From: Gammaproteobacteria bacterium
GTDB lineage: Bacteria; Pseudomonadota; Gammaproteobacteria; Steroidobacterales; Woeseiaceae
Reading direction: 5' to 3'
Assembly (NCBI GenBank): GCA_030429005.1
Contig: JAUIDP010000001.1
Location: forward strand, 113,416-177,415
Length of the DNA stretch: 64,000 bases
Positions 42,311-50,808 of the stretch are shown here, in pieces. A program made the translations under genes and the position numbers. Below the pieces are notes generated by a model. The model ran no database searches, had not been told where the DNA came from, and was given only the letters and a program-made list of their open reading frames with translations. Within the stretch, counting starts at the first letter, position 1, and the number at the start of each line of letters is the position of its first letter.

Positions 42311-44072
42311 CTCCTGCCGCATTCTTCTGCTTGCCAGCATGCTGCTGGCACAGCCGGTTGTCGCGGCCGACGAAGGCTGCCGGCAAGGCAGTGACGAACC
42401 ACGACGGATACGCCCGGGCAAAGCGGTGCCAACCCGCCCGTCCTGCAATACCGAGGGCGTACCGCCCGCCAGCTGGGGAACGACGATGCCGGAGCTCGTG
42501 GCCGTCCCCGATCGCTGGCAAATCGTCACGGCGCTCGGCTACCCGGAAAACAAACTGGACCCATACAACGGCAACAATGTTCTGAAGGGCGACCGCCCGG
42601 CTTTCGGCGATGACTGGTTCTTTTCGCTGGCCGCGATCTCGGACTCGACCTTCGAAGCTCGCAGTGTACCGACGCCGGTAGCCGCGGCAACGCCGCCGTC
42701 ACGCGGAGAAATCGACCTGCCTGGCGAACCGGACCAGAATGCATTTACCCAGAACCTGGTTTTCGAGACGGTGCTCTACCAGGGCGATACGGTATTCAAG
42801 CCGCCCGACTGGGAGTTTCGTTTCACGCCTGTGTTCAATCTGACCAGCGTGGCGGTTGAGGAAGCTGGCGTGCTCAAGGTCGACACGACCGCGAGCCGCC
42901 GCCGAACCGAAGGCTTCGTCGGCATCCAGGCACTGTTTGTTGACAAGCACCTGCGCAATGTCTCCGAACGCTACGACTTCGACAGCATTCGTATCGGCAT
43001 CCAGCCGATCAATGCGGACTTTCGCGGCTTCCTGTTCATCGACAGCCCGTTCGGTGTGCGCCTGTTCGGCACGCGCGACAACAATCGCTGGCAGTACAAT
43101 CTCGGCTGGTTCCGGCGCATCGAGAAAGACACCAACAGCGGGCTCAACGACATCACCGAGAACAGCCTCGGCGACGCACTGCGTGACGACGACGTGTTCC
43201 TGTTCAACCTGTACCGGCAGGACTTTCCGGTGCTGGGCTTCACATCTCAATTCACACTGGTGCACAACCGTAATTCCGAAGTCGGGGACGAGTTCGTCGA
43301 TGACAACGGCTTCCTGACGCGCCCCGCGGCAATCGGTATCCAGAAAAACCGCGAATATGACGTCACCTATGTCGGCCTGAACGGTGAAGGCCATATCGGC
43401 CGCTGGAACCTGAGTGCTTCGGCATACTACGCCTTCGGCAACGAATCGCCCGGCACCTTCGTCGACCACGACAGTGACATCAGCGCTGCTTTCGGGGCGC
43501 TCGAAGTCTCGTATGATTTCGACTGGTTGCGGGTCAAGGCGACCGGCGTTTTCGGCAGCGGTGACAGTGACCCGTTCGACGACCGCTCTACCGGCTTCGA
43601 CGCCATTTTCGAAAACCCGTTGATCGCCGGCGCCGATTCCAGCTTCTGGATTCGCCAGGCGATTCCGCTGATCGGCGGCGGCCGGGTCACGATCTCGGGG
43701 CAGAACGGGATGCTCAACTCCCTGCGACCGAACAAGGGCCAGGGACAATCCAATTTCACCAACCCGGGAGTCGTGATGTTTGGCCTTGGTGCAGATGCCG
43801 ACCTGACACCGAAACTGCGGGCATCGGTGAATCTCAACCAGCTGTTTTTTGTCGACACGGCCGTCCTCGAAGCGACCCGCAACCAGGACGAAATTCGCCG
43901 GCGTATCGGTGTCGACGCATCGCTCGCCTTCATCTATCGTCCGCTCACATCGCAAAACATCATATTTCGCCTGACCGGATCGCTGCTGGTGCCCCAACAG
44001 GGCTACAAGGACCTGTTCGGCTCCGACGAAATCCCCTACTCGATCTTTGCCAACCTCGTGCTTGCTTACTGA
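42291..44072 (+). CDS. Outer-membrane beta-barrel protein of the redox operon
   Basis: 593 aa. Signal peptide (cut near VAA-DEG, residue 26), a soluble N-terminal segment, then many alternating strands (about 150-593) ending in PYSIFANLVLAY, with a terminal aromatic residue as barrels need for BAM recognition. Motifs such as RIGIQPINADFRGFLF and FGTRDNNRWQYNLGWFRR do not match a porin family I know well, and the N-terminal CxxC of MtrB is absent. Its place between a surface lipoprotein and multihaem cytochrome genes suggests a pore or scaffold for an electron conduit. It overlaps the previous gene by 20 bp and the next by one base (TGATG). Confidence 0.7.
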   Translation: MFAKENNSCRILLLASMLLAQPVVAADEGCRQGSDEPRRIRPGKAVPTRPSCNTEGVPPASWGTTMPELVAVPDRWQIVTALGYPENKLDPYNGNNVLKGDRPAFGDDWFFSLAAISDSTFEARSVPTPVAAATPPSRGEIDLPGEPDQNAFTQNLVFETVLYQGDTVFKPPDWEFRFTPVFNLTSVAVEEAGVLKVDTTASRRRTEGFVGIQALFVDKHLRNVSERYDFDSIRIGIQPINADFRGFLFIDSPFGVRLFGTRDNNRWQYNLGWFRRIEKDTNSGLNDITENSLGDALRDDDVFLFNLYRQDFPVLGFTSQFTLVHNRNSEVGDEFVDDNGFLTRPAAIGIQKNREYDVTYVGLNGEGHIGRWNLSASAYYAFGNESPGTFVDHDSDISAAFGALEVSYDFDWLRVKATGVFGSGDSDPFDDRSTGFDAIFENPLIAGADSSFWIRQAIPLIGGGRVTISGQNGMLNSLRPNKGQGQSNFTNPGVVMFGLGADADLTPKLRASVNLNQLFFVDTAVLEATRNQDEIRRRIGVDASLAFIYRPLTSQNIIFRLTGSLLVPQQGYKDLFGSDEIPYSIFANLVLAY

Positions 44073-47000
44073 TGAATGCTCTCTGCCGAAAAGGATTGAC
44101 GCTACTGCTGCTTACTGCCGGCACGACGCTTGCGGCTGAAGGCGAAAAACCGCGGGATATCGCCTACCCGCACTACCCGCCGGCACCAGCCGACCAGTCG
44201 CAACAGGCTGCGGAGCAAAAGAGCAGCGGCTGCGTCAGTTGCCATACGGATTCTGACGCGGCCACGATGCACGTCAGCCGGTCCGTCGTACTCGGCTGCA
44301 CCGACTGTCACGGCGGCGACCCGCAGGTATTCGTGCCGCACGGCGCGCCGTCGGCCACGGCCTATGAGAACGCGCGTGACCGCGCGCATGTGCCGCCGCG
44401 TTACCCGGCAAGCTGGCATTATCCTTCCAGCGCTAACCCGGAACGCAGCTATACGCTGCTGAACCGGGAGAGCCGCGAGTTCGTACGCTTTGTAAACCCG
44501 TCCGATTATCGTGTCGCGGAGCAGGCCTGCGGTGCCTGTCACCAGCCGATCATCGATGCCAACATTCGCAGCATGATGGCCACCGGCGCCATGCTGTGGG
44601 GTGGCGCGGCCTACAACAACGGCATCCTGCCGTACAAGAACTACATACTCGGCGAGAGCTACACGCCGGACGGCGAGCCCGCGAAGATCATCGGCGCACC
44701 GATCGACGCGGACATCGCCGCGAAGCACGGCATCCTCCCCGAACTGAATCCGCTCCCCGCGTGGGAGTCCGTCCGGCCCGGCGATGTCTTCCGCGTCTTC
44801 GAAGACGGCGGCCGCAATATCCCGAACCTGTTTCCCGAGACCGGCAACCCGAATGTCCTTGGCCAGATTCAGCGGCTCGAGGAACCCGGCCGGCCCGACA
44901 TCCGTCAGTCGAATCGCGGTCCCGGCACCGGCGCACGCATCTCCGTACCGTTGATCAACATCACCAAGACGCGCCTCAACGACCCGTTCACCTGGTTTCT
45001 CGGCACCAATGACCAGCCGGGTGACTACCGCTCATCGGGTTGCGCGTCCTGTCACGTGGTTTACGCCAACGATCGCGATTCGCGGCACTCGGGTCCGTAT
45101 GCCGCGGCCGGTCACACCGGCACGACCAACAGCAAGGACCCGACGATTGCGAGAGACGAACCCGGGCACCCGCTTGAGCACCGCTTTACGCGCGCGATTC
45201 CGACGAGCCAGTGCATGGTATGTCACATGCACCAGCCGAACATGTTCATGAATTCCTATCTCGGCTACACGATGTGGGACTACGAATCCGACGCACCCTT
45301 CATGTGGCCCGAAGAACAGCAGGAACTCAGTATTGCCGAGCAACGGCAGGTGCTCGATCGCAACCCGGAAGGCGCGGTCGTGCGCGGCAAGTGGGCCGAT
45401 CTCGAGTTCCTGAAGAAAGTATCCGAGCTGAATCCGCAACTCAACGACACGCAGTTTGCCGACTACCACGGTCACGGCTGGAATTTTCGTGCCGTGCAGA
45501 AACGCGACCTGCGCGGCAACCTGCTGGACGCGGACGGTGAGATCGTCGCCAATGACGACCCGCAAAAATTCGACAAGGCCGTCCACCTGTCATCCATTCA
45601 TGTCGACAAGGGCCTGCATTGTGTCGACTGCCATTTTGCCCAGGACAATCACGGCAATGGCCACCTGTACGGTGAAGTCGCCAGCGCGATCGAGGTCGAA
45701 TGCCAGGACTGTCACGGCACGGCACAGGACTACCCGGATCTCCGGACCTCCGGTCCGGCCGCTCCACCCGGCGGCACGGACATGAGCCTGTACCGGAACT
45801 TTGACGGCAAGCGGCGTTTCGAATGGCGGGGCGGCAAACTGTTCCAGCGTTCGGCGGTCAACCCGGATATCGAGTGGGAACTGACGCTGGTCAAGGACAG
45901 CGTCGATCCCGCGCATGCAAACTATAACGCCAGGGCTGCCCGGGCCAAGTTGATGAGCGACGACACGGACAGCCAGGCATGGGGGCCGGATGTTGCAGCC
46001 GAAAACCTGGCGCACAAGGACGAAGAAATCGAATGCTACACCTGCCACACCTCCTGGATTACCAGTTGCGCGGGTTGCCACCTGCCGATCGAGGCCAACT
46101 GGAAAACCGAACGGCATCACTACGAGGGCGGCGAGACACGCAACTACGCAACCTATAACCCGCAGGTCGCCCGTGACCAGATGTTCATGCTCGGCAAGCG
46201 CGGCGCGGCCAACGACGGCAAGATTGCCCCGGTGCGCTCGTCCTCTGCCCTGGTATTGTCTTCCACGAATGCGAATCGCGAACGTATTTATGTCCAGCAA
46301 CCGCCGATAGCAGCCAGCGGTTTCAGCTCGCAGGCCATGAACCCGCATTTTCCCCACACGGTGCGCACGACCGAAACCAAGACCTGCAGCAATTGCCACC
46401 TCAGCGCGGACGGCGGCAATAATGCCTGGATGGCGCAGCTGCTGCTGCAAGGAACCAACTTCGTGAATTTTATTGGCCTGCACGCCTATGCCGGGCTGCA
46501 GAACGGTATCACCGCGGCACAGGTGACCGAGTGGGAAGAGCCACAGGCTGTCATCGGCAGCTACCTGCACCGCTACGCCTACCCGGACAACTACCAGCAG
46601 CACCTGGACGACGACCGGATTCTTGACACCGGCTTCGACTACAACGACCGCAAGACCAGTTGTCTGCAACTGCGCGGTGAATACCTGTTCGCCGCGGCGG
46701 GCAAAAAAGGCCTGGTCGTATATGACGTTGCGAACGTTGCCAACAAGGGCTTCAGCCAGCGCATCGTGACGGCACCTTTCGGCAAGGCCGGCCATGACTC
46801 TGTCGTGAACACGGAAAACGCCACCTGTGTGGCCCTGCCGACCAACCAGCCTGTTGATCCGCCGCGCAACAGCGGCGAATTGATGCGGCAAACCAACCAG
46901 GAGCAGCCGTTTCACCCGGTCTACAACTATGTGTTCACGACCGATCGGTCGGAAGGTCTGATTGTCACCGATGTCACGACCTTCGCGGACGGCGACATCA

Positions 47001-47779
47001 ACAACAACTTTATTGAAAGGGCGGCCACGTGGAACCCGGACCAGGTGCTGGCCGGCGCACGCCACATTACGATCGGCGGACACTATGCCTATATCGCGGC
47101 CGACCGCGGCCTGGTGATCGTCGATCTCGACAAACCGGAGTCGCCACAACTGGCCGCGGTCATAGCGCTCGAGGATGTGCGGGCATCAGCGTTGCAGTTT
47201 CGCTACCTGTTCGTCACTGACGCAGCCGGCCTGCGGGTAATCGACGTGACGAATCCACGGGACCCCGAGCTGCTTAAGGATGCGTTCGTACCGATGCGGG
47301 ATGCGCGGAAGGTTTACGTAGCCCGCACCTACGCATACGTCGCCGCCGGCAGCGACGGCCTCGCGATCATTGATACCTGGAAGGCGGAGCAGCCAAGGCT
47401 GCTGCGTTATTTTGACGCGGACGGTGCGCTCCGCGACACGCACGATGTCGTTGTCGGCTCGACGAATGCCTCGCTGTTTGCCTATCTCGCCGATGGCGCC
47501 GAAGGCATTCGGGTTGTGCAGTTGACCTCGCCGGACTCGCAGCCGAACTTCTACGGATTCAGCCCGGAACCCCGGCCTGAACTGATTGCAACCTACAGGA
47601 CGCCGAGTCCCGCACTGGCATTGTCCAAAGGCCTCGACCGGGATCGCGGCGTCGACGAAACGGGCGGCCAGATTGCCGTGTTCGGACGCAAGGGTTCGCG
47701 GCCGCTGACGCTCGACGAGATGCACAAGCTGTATCTCGATGCAGAAGGAAACCCCTGGTATGTCGAAGATGAAGAATAG
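44072..47779 (+). CDS. Decaheme cytochrome c with C-terminal LVIVD-type propeller
   Basis: 1235 aa. Signal peptide (cut near LAA-EGE). Ten CxxCH sites lie between about residues 53 and 775: CVSCH, CTDCH, CGACH, CASCH, CMVCH, CVDCH, CQDCH, CYTCH, CAGCH, CSNCH. From about 865 to 1150, LVIVD-like repeats form a probable beta-propeller (YLFAAAGKKGLVVYDVAN, YAYIAADRGLVIVDLDKP, YLFVTDAAGLRVIDVTNP, YAYVAAGSDGLAIIDTWK). The long spacing between haems and the propeller suggest an enzyme or docking platform rather than a simple wire. No lipobox or membrane helix, so it is periplasmic or delivered to the surface. The start overlaps the barrel stop. Confidence 0.88.
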   Translation: MNALCRKGLTLLLLTAGTTLAAEGEKPRDIAYPHYPPAPADQSQQAAEQKSSGCVSCHTDSDAATMHVSRSVVLGCTDCHGGDPQVFVPHGAPSATAYENARDRAHVPPRYPASWHYPSSANPERSYTLLNRESREFVRFVNPSDYRVAEQACGACHQPIIDANIRSMMATGAMLWGGAAYNNGILPYKNYILGESYTPDGEPAKIIGAPIDADIAAKHGILPELNPLPAWESVRPGDVFRVFEDGGRNIPNLFPETGNPNVLGQIQRLEEPGRPDIRQSNRGPGTGARISVPLINITKTRLNDPFTWFLGTNDQPGDYRSSGCASCHVVYANDRDSRHSGPYAAAGHTGTTNSKDPTIARDEPGHPLEHRFTRAIPTSQCMVCHMHQPNMFMNSYLGYTMWDYESDAPFMWPEEQQELSIAEQRQVLDRNPEGAVVRGKWADLEFLKKVSELNPQLNDTQFADYHGHGWNFRAVQKRDLRGNLLDADGEIVANDDPQKFDKAVHLSSIHVDKGLHCVDCHFAQDNHGNGHLYGEVASAIEVECQDCHGTAQDYPDLRTSGPAAPPGGTDMSLYRNFDGKRRFEWRGGKLFQRSAVNPDIEWELTLVKDSVDPAHANYNARAARAKLMSDDTDSQAWGPDVAAENLAHKDEEIECYTCHTSWITSCAGCHLPIEANWKTERHHYEGGETRNYATYNPQVARDQMFMLGKRGAANDGKIAPVRSSSALVLSSTNANRERIYVQQPPIAASGFSSQAMNPHFPHTVRTTETKTCSNCHLSADGGNNAWMAQLLLQGTNFVNFIGLHAYAGLQNGITAAQVTEWEEPQAVIGSYLHRYAYPDNYQQHLDDDRILDTGFDYNDRKTSCLQLRGEYLFAAAGKKGLVVYDVANVANKGFSQRIVTAPFGKAGHDSVVNTENATCVALPTNQPVDPPRNSGELMRQTNQEQPFHPVYNYVFTTDRSEGLIVTDVTTFADGDINNNFIERAATWNPDQVLAGARHITIGGHYAYIAADRGLVIVDLDKPESPQLAAVIALEDVRASALQFRYLFVTDAAGLRVIDVTNPRDPELLKDAFVPMRDARKVYVARTYAYVAAGSDGLAIIDTWKAEQPRLLRYFDADGALRDTHDVVVGSTNASLFAYLADGAEGIRVVQLTSPDSQPNFYGFSPEPRPELIATYRTPSPALALSKGLDRDRGVDETGGQIAVFGRKGSRPLTLDEMHKLYLDAEGNPWYVEDEE

Positions 47780-49064
47780 CGCTGTTCTCTTCGTCGCCGT
47801 GGCATTCGCCGCCGCCGCGACTCGTGCCGAACTGCCTGAGACCGCCGCTGCCGTGCACACAGGTGTCGCGACCTGCGCTGCATCGCAGTGTCACGGTTCG
47901 GCCATTCCCAGGGACGCAACCGGCATCCTGCAGAACGAATACGTCACGTGGACACAATCAGACCCGCATGCAGCGGCTTACAGTACGCTGGGCAAACCAC
48001 AATCGCAGAAAATCGCCGCACGACTCGGGCTGGGCGATGCGCGATCGGCCGCCGAATGCCTTGGGTGTCATACGGACAATGTGCCAGCCGAACGTCGTGG
48101 CGAGAAGTTCCAGCTGTCCGACGGGGTCGGCTGCGAAGCCTGTCACGGCGGTGCCGAAAACTGGCTCGCCACGCACCACAACCCGGCAGAGGCGTCGCGT
48201 GACTCGAATCTCGAAGCCGGCATGTACCCGACCAACGCGGCCGGGGCGCGCGCTGAGTTATGCCTCTCCTGTCACCTGGGTACCACGAACAAGTTCGCGA
48301 GTCATCGCATGATGGCCGCCGGGCATCCGCGACTCGCTTTCGAGCTCGATACCTTTACTGAGATCTGGCGCACACTCGGACGCCAGCCGCACTTCCGGAA
48401 CGATGCAGACTATCGCGAACGCAAGGCGGTTCCGGGCCACAGTTATACCTGGGCGGTCGGCCTGCTCGCCGAGGCGCAGTTACGCCTCGACCTGGTTGCC
48501 AGCAGCCATTTTGACGGCGTCGGTATGTTCCCCGAACTCGGCTTTTACGACTGCCATGCCTGCCACCGCTCGATGAAGTCCGTGCAGTGGCGCCGGCTGC
48601 CGCGACATGGCAATGCAGAGCCTGGCCTGCCATTCATCAATGACGGCACCTTCGTCATGTCGCTGGCACTGGCGCGGGCGGTTCGGCCGGGGCTGTACGA
48701 CGACCTGCAAGCCGCACTGCAACGACTGCATGCCGCCGGCAGTGAGAGCGTCGGGGCTATCCGGGCAGCAGCGGCATCCCTCAACACGCAACTGTCTGCA
48801 TTGCGCGCGGCGGTCACGGAAGACCGCATCAATGGCCTCGAGGCCGAAATCCTCGAAGCCGTTCTTGAGACCGGTTCCGAAGGCAATTATCTCGACTACG
48901 GCAGCGCGGAACAGGCATTCATGGCCGTGCAAATGCTGGTCATCGAACTCGGTGATGCCAACCTCGAGGCAGAACTGGATACACTGGCCACCGCCCTCGA
49001 CGACGACGAACGCTACCGGCCAGCACAGTTCACCGCGCTACTCGAAAAATTCCGCGCCCACTAA
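47760..49064 (+). CDS. Pentaheme cytochrome c, c554-like
   Basis: 434 aa. Signal peptide (MKNSAVLFVAVAFAAAATRA, with the true start at 47760 or 47769). Haem sites: an atypical CAASQCH (four residues between cysteines) followed by CLGCH, CEACH, CLSCH and CHACH. The opening CxxxxCHG, the TWTQSDPHAAAYSTL segment and SHRMMAAGHPRLAFELD resemble the cytochrome c554/multihaem family that partners hydroxylamine oxidoreductase and octaheme reductases. The last 170 residues are helical without haem sites. It overlaps the previous gene by 20 bp and ends the operon; its stop sits at the edge of the large hairpin. Confidence 0.85.
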   Translation: MSKMKNSAVLFVAVAFAAAATRAELPETAAAVHTGVATCAASQCHGSAIPRDATGILQNEYVTWTQSDPHAAAYSTLGKPQSQKIAARLGLGDARSAAECLGCHTDNVPAERRGEKFQLSDGVGCEACHGGAENWLATHHNPAEASRDSNLEAGMYPTNAAGARAELCLSCHLGTTNKFASHRMMAAGHPRLAFELDTFTEIWRTLGRQPHFRNDADYRERKAVPGHSYTWAVGLLAEAQLRLDLVASSHFDGVGMFPELGFYDCHACHRSMKSVQWRRLPRHGNAEPGLPFINDGTFVMSLALARAVRPGLYDDLQAALQRLHAAGSESVGAIRAAAASLNTQLSALRAAVTEDRINGLEAEILEAVLETGSEGNYLDYGSAEQAFMAVQMLVIELGDANLEAELDTLATALDDDERYRPAQFTALLEKFRAH

Positions 49065-49145
49065 TAAATGGTGACAGTTACTACTTACACCTTTTTTCAT
49101 TCGATTCTCGAAAAAAGGTGTAAGTAGTAACTGTCACCATTTATT
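49063..49145. repeat. Perfect 36-bp inverted repeat (REP/MITE-like hairpin)
   Basis: 49063-49098 is the exact reverse complement of 49110-49145, with an 11-nt loop (49099-49109). The arms contain GGTGACAGTTACTACTTACA and an inner CCTTTTTTC/GAAAAAAGG. It fills the whole space between the convergent stops of the cytochrome gene (49062-49064) and the lrp gene (49145-49147). Its AT-rich ends and T run make it usable as a bidirectional terminator, but the length and perfection suggest a mobile palindromic repeat. No second copy is seen in the window. Confidence 0.9.
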
Positions 49146-49612
49146 TAGATGGGGAGGATCGTGGTGTGCTTGATGTCGGACAGGACGATCGATGAATTGA
49201 CTTCCTGGATGCCTGGCAGCTGTGACAGCTTTTCGAAGAAGAACTGTTCGTAGGCCTTGATGTCCTCGGTCACGATCCGGAGCAGGAAGTCCATGTTGCC
49301 GAGCACTACGTAGCAGTCCAGCACTTCCGGGTATTCGCGCACGGCGGCCGAGAAATCGGCCAGGTTGCTGCGGCCATGTGAGGTCAACTTTACATGCGCA
49401 AAGACCATCGTGTTCAGCCCGACCTTTTCCCGGTCAAGCTTGACCGGCTGGTCGTGGATGACACCGGCCTCCCTGAGACTCTGTATACGGCGCCAGACAG
49501 CGGATTGTGACAGGCCGATTTTTTCGCCAATTTCCGAGGCGTTGATGCCGGCTTCGGTCTGCAGGATCTCGAGGATACGGCGATCGGTCTGGTCAATCTG
49601 GATGTTTTGCAT
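49145..49612 (-). CDS. lrp: Lrp/AsnC family transcriptional regulator
   Basis: 155 aa. N-terminal helix-turn-helix (about 1-60: TDRRILEILQTEAGINASEI, GLSQSAVWRRIQSLREAGVI) and a C-terminal RAM effector domain (about 70-150). The length matches Lrp. It is divergent from leucine dehydrogenase and the branched-chain oxoacid dehydrogenase genes, so it probably controls branched-chain amino acid breakdown and senses leucine or a related amino acid. Confidence 0.92.
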   Translation of the reverse strand: MQNIQIDQTDRRILEILQTEAGINASEIGEKIGLSQSAVWRRIQSLREAGVIHDQPVKLDREKVGLNTMVFAHVKLTSHGRSNLADFSAAVREYPEVLDCYVVLGNMDFLLRIVTEDIKAYEQFFFEKLSQLPGIQEVNSSIVLSDIKHTTILPI

Positions 49613-49661
49613 GATCTTTAGCGTTATACAGGTATTTCACGCATTATTCATGCGCGATTTA

Positions 49662-49704
49662 GGCAAAAACCGAAAAAAAAAGCATGATCTTCGCCATTTT
49701 TGCC
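49662..49704. promoter_or_regulatory. AT-rich inverted repeat in the lrp/ldh divergent region
   Basis: GGCAAAAA (49662-49669) and TTTTTGCC (49697-49704) form an inverted repeat 35 bp centre to centre, flanking a stretch of nine A. Lrp-type proteins like spaced AT-rich palindromic sites. Its place 50 bp from lrp and 40 bp from leucine dehydrogenase fits an auto-regulatory operator. Confidence 0.4.
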
Positions 49705-49744
49705 GGATATCATATGTGCTGCCTTTGCCCCGTGGAGCCGCCCG

Positions 49745-50800
49745 ATGAGCGTGTTTGATCACCCCGAGTTTGATCAACATGAGTCCGTTACCTTTATCGA
49801 TGATGCGGACACCGGGCTGCAGGCTATCATTGCGATTCACTCGACAGCGCTCGGCCCCGCTGCCGGTGGCTGCCGGCGCTGGCAGTACGCCGACAGCAAA
49901 GCCGCCCTGACCGACGCGCTGCGCCTGTCACGCGGCATGACCTACAAGAATGCAATTGCCGGCCTGAAATTCGGGGGCGGCAAGTCGGTCATCCTCGCAA
50001 CTGACGACGCGCCGAAATCGCCGCAGCTGTTCCGGGCCTTTGGCCGCGCGGTCGATGCGCTGAACGGCCAGTACGTCACGGCCGAGGACGTCGGCTGCAG
50101 CGTCGACGACATGCGCAGCGTCAACGAGGTTACCCGCTATGTTTCCGGCCTGCCGAAGAGTGGCGCCAGCGCCGGCGGCGATCCATCGCCGATGACAGCG
50201 ATGGGCGTATTCCTCGGCATCCAGGCGGCCGTACGGGAACGCCTCGGCAAGGACTCGCTGCAGGACGTCACTGTCGCAGTGCAGGGCGTCGGGCACGTTG
50301 GCCTGAATCTCTGCCGCCTGCTGCACGAGGCCGGTGCCAGGCTGACCGTCGCCGACGTCAACCGGCACAACCTGCAACTCGCACGTGACGAGCTACCGGT
50401 CACCGAGGTCGCGCCGAACGCACTGTTATTCAGCAACGTCGATGTGCTCGCGCCGTGTGCGCTCGGCAATGTGCTGACCGCGCAAACGATCCCGAATATC
50501 CAGGCCAGGGTTGTCGCCGGCGCGGCGAACAACCAGCTGGCAACCGAGACTGACGGCGCACGGCTGGCCGCTCGGGAAATCCTGTATGCGCCGGACTATG
50601 TCATCAATGCCGGCGGCATCATCAACGTCGCGCACGAGTATTTCGGCAACAGCTCGGAAGAAAAAGTTCTGGCAGAAGTTGGTGAGATTCCGCGGCGCCT
50701 TGAAAAAATCTTCGCCGAAGCTGCAGAGACCGGGGAAGCAACCAACCTGATCGCTGATAGAATGGCACGCCGCATCGTCGCTGCCGGCGCCAAAGGATAG
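49745..50800 (+). CDS. ldh: Leucine (branched-chain amino acid) dehydrogenase
   Basis: 351 aa. It deaminates leucine, valine and isoleucine to 2-oxoacids with NAD. Substrate loop ALGPAAGGCRRWQY, catalytic lysine in GMTYKNAIAGLKFGGGKSVI, GGDPSPMTAMGVFLGIQAA, and the NAD loop VQGVGHVGLNLCRLL are all visible. The start at 49745 begins MSVFDHPEFD, typical of the family; the upstream in-frame ATG at 49700 would lie in the promoter region. It opens an operon with the branched-chain oxoacid dehydrogenase, giving deamination followed by oxidative decarboxylation. Confidence 0.94.
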   Translation: MSVFDHPEFDQHESVTFIDDADTGLQAIIAIHSTALGPAAGGCRRWQYADSKAALTDALRLSRGMTYKNAIAGLKFGGGKSVILATDDAPKSPQLFRAFGRAVDALNGQYVTAEDVGCSVDDMRSVNEVTRYVSGLPKSGASAGGDPSPMTAMGVFLGIQAAVRERLGKDSLQDVTVAVQGVGHVGLNLCRLLHEAGARLTVADVNRHNLQLARDELPVTEVAPNALLFSNVDVLAPCALGNVLTAQTIPNIQARVVAGAANNQLATETDGARLAAREILYAPDYVINAGGIINVAHEYFGNSSEEKVLAEVGEIPRRLEKIFAEAAETGEATNLIADRMARRIVAAGAKG

Positions 50801-50808
50801 ATCGAGAC

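Noticed and set aside
42699..43997. Open frame of 432 codons antisense to the outer-membrane barrel gene
   Set aside because: Shadow of the real gene, with no start signals or recognisable motifs.
42291..44072. Calling the operon barrel MtrB or PioB
   Set aside because: No N-terminal CxxC, no matching motifs and no dedicated MtrA-like small decaheme; only gene context supports it.
45590..47149. Long open frame (519 codons) on the minus strand inside the decaheme-LVIVD gene
   Set aside because: The plus-strand frame encodes ten CxxCH sites and propeller repeats; the antisense frame has no domain and reflects high-GC codon bias.
47760..49064. Hydroxylamine oxidation or nitrite reductase module because of the c554-like cytochrome
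   Set aside because: No hydroxylamine oxidoreductase, octaheme reductase or NrfA sequence is in the window; c554-like proteins occur in many pathways.
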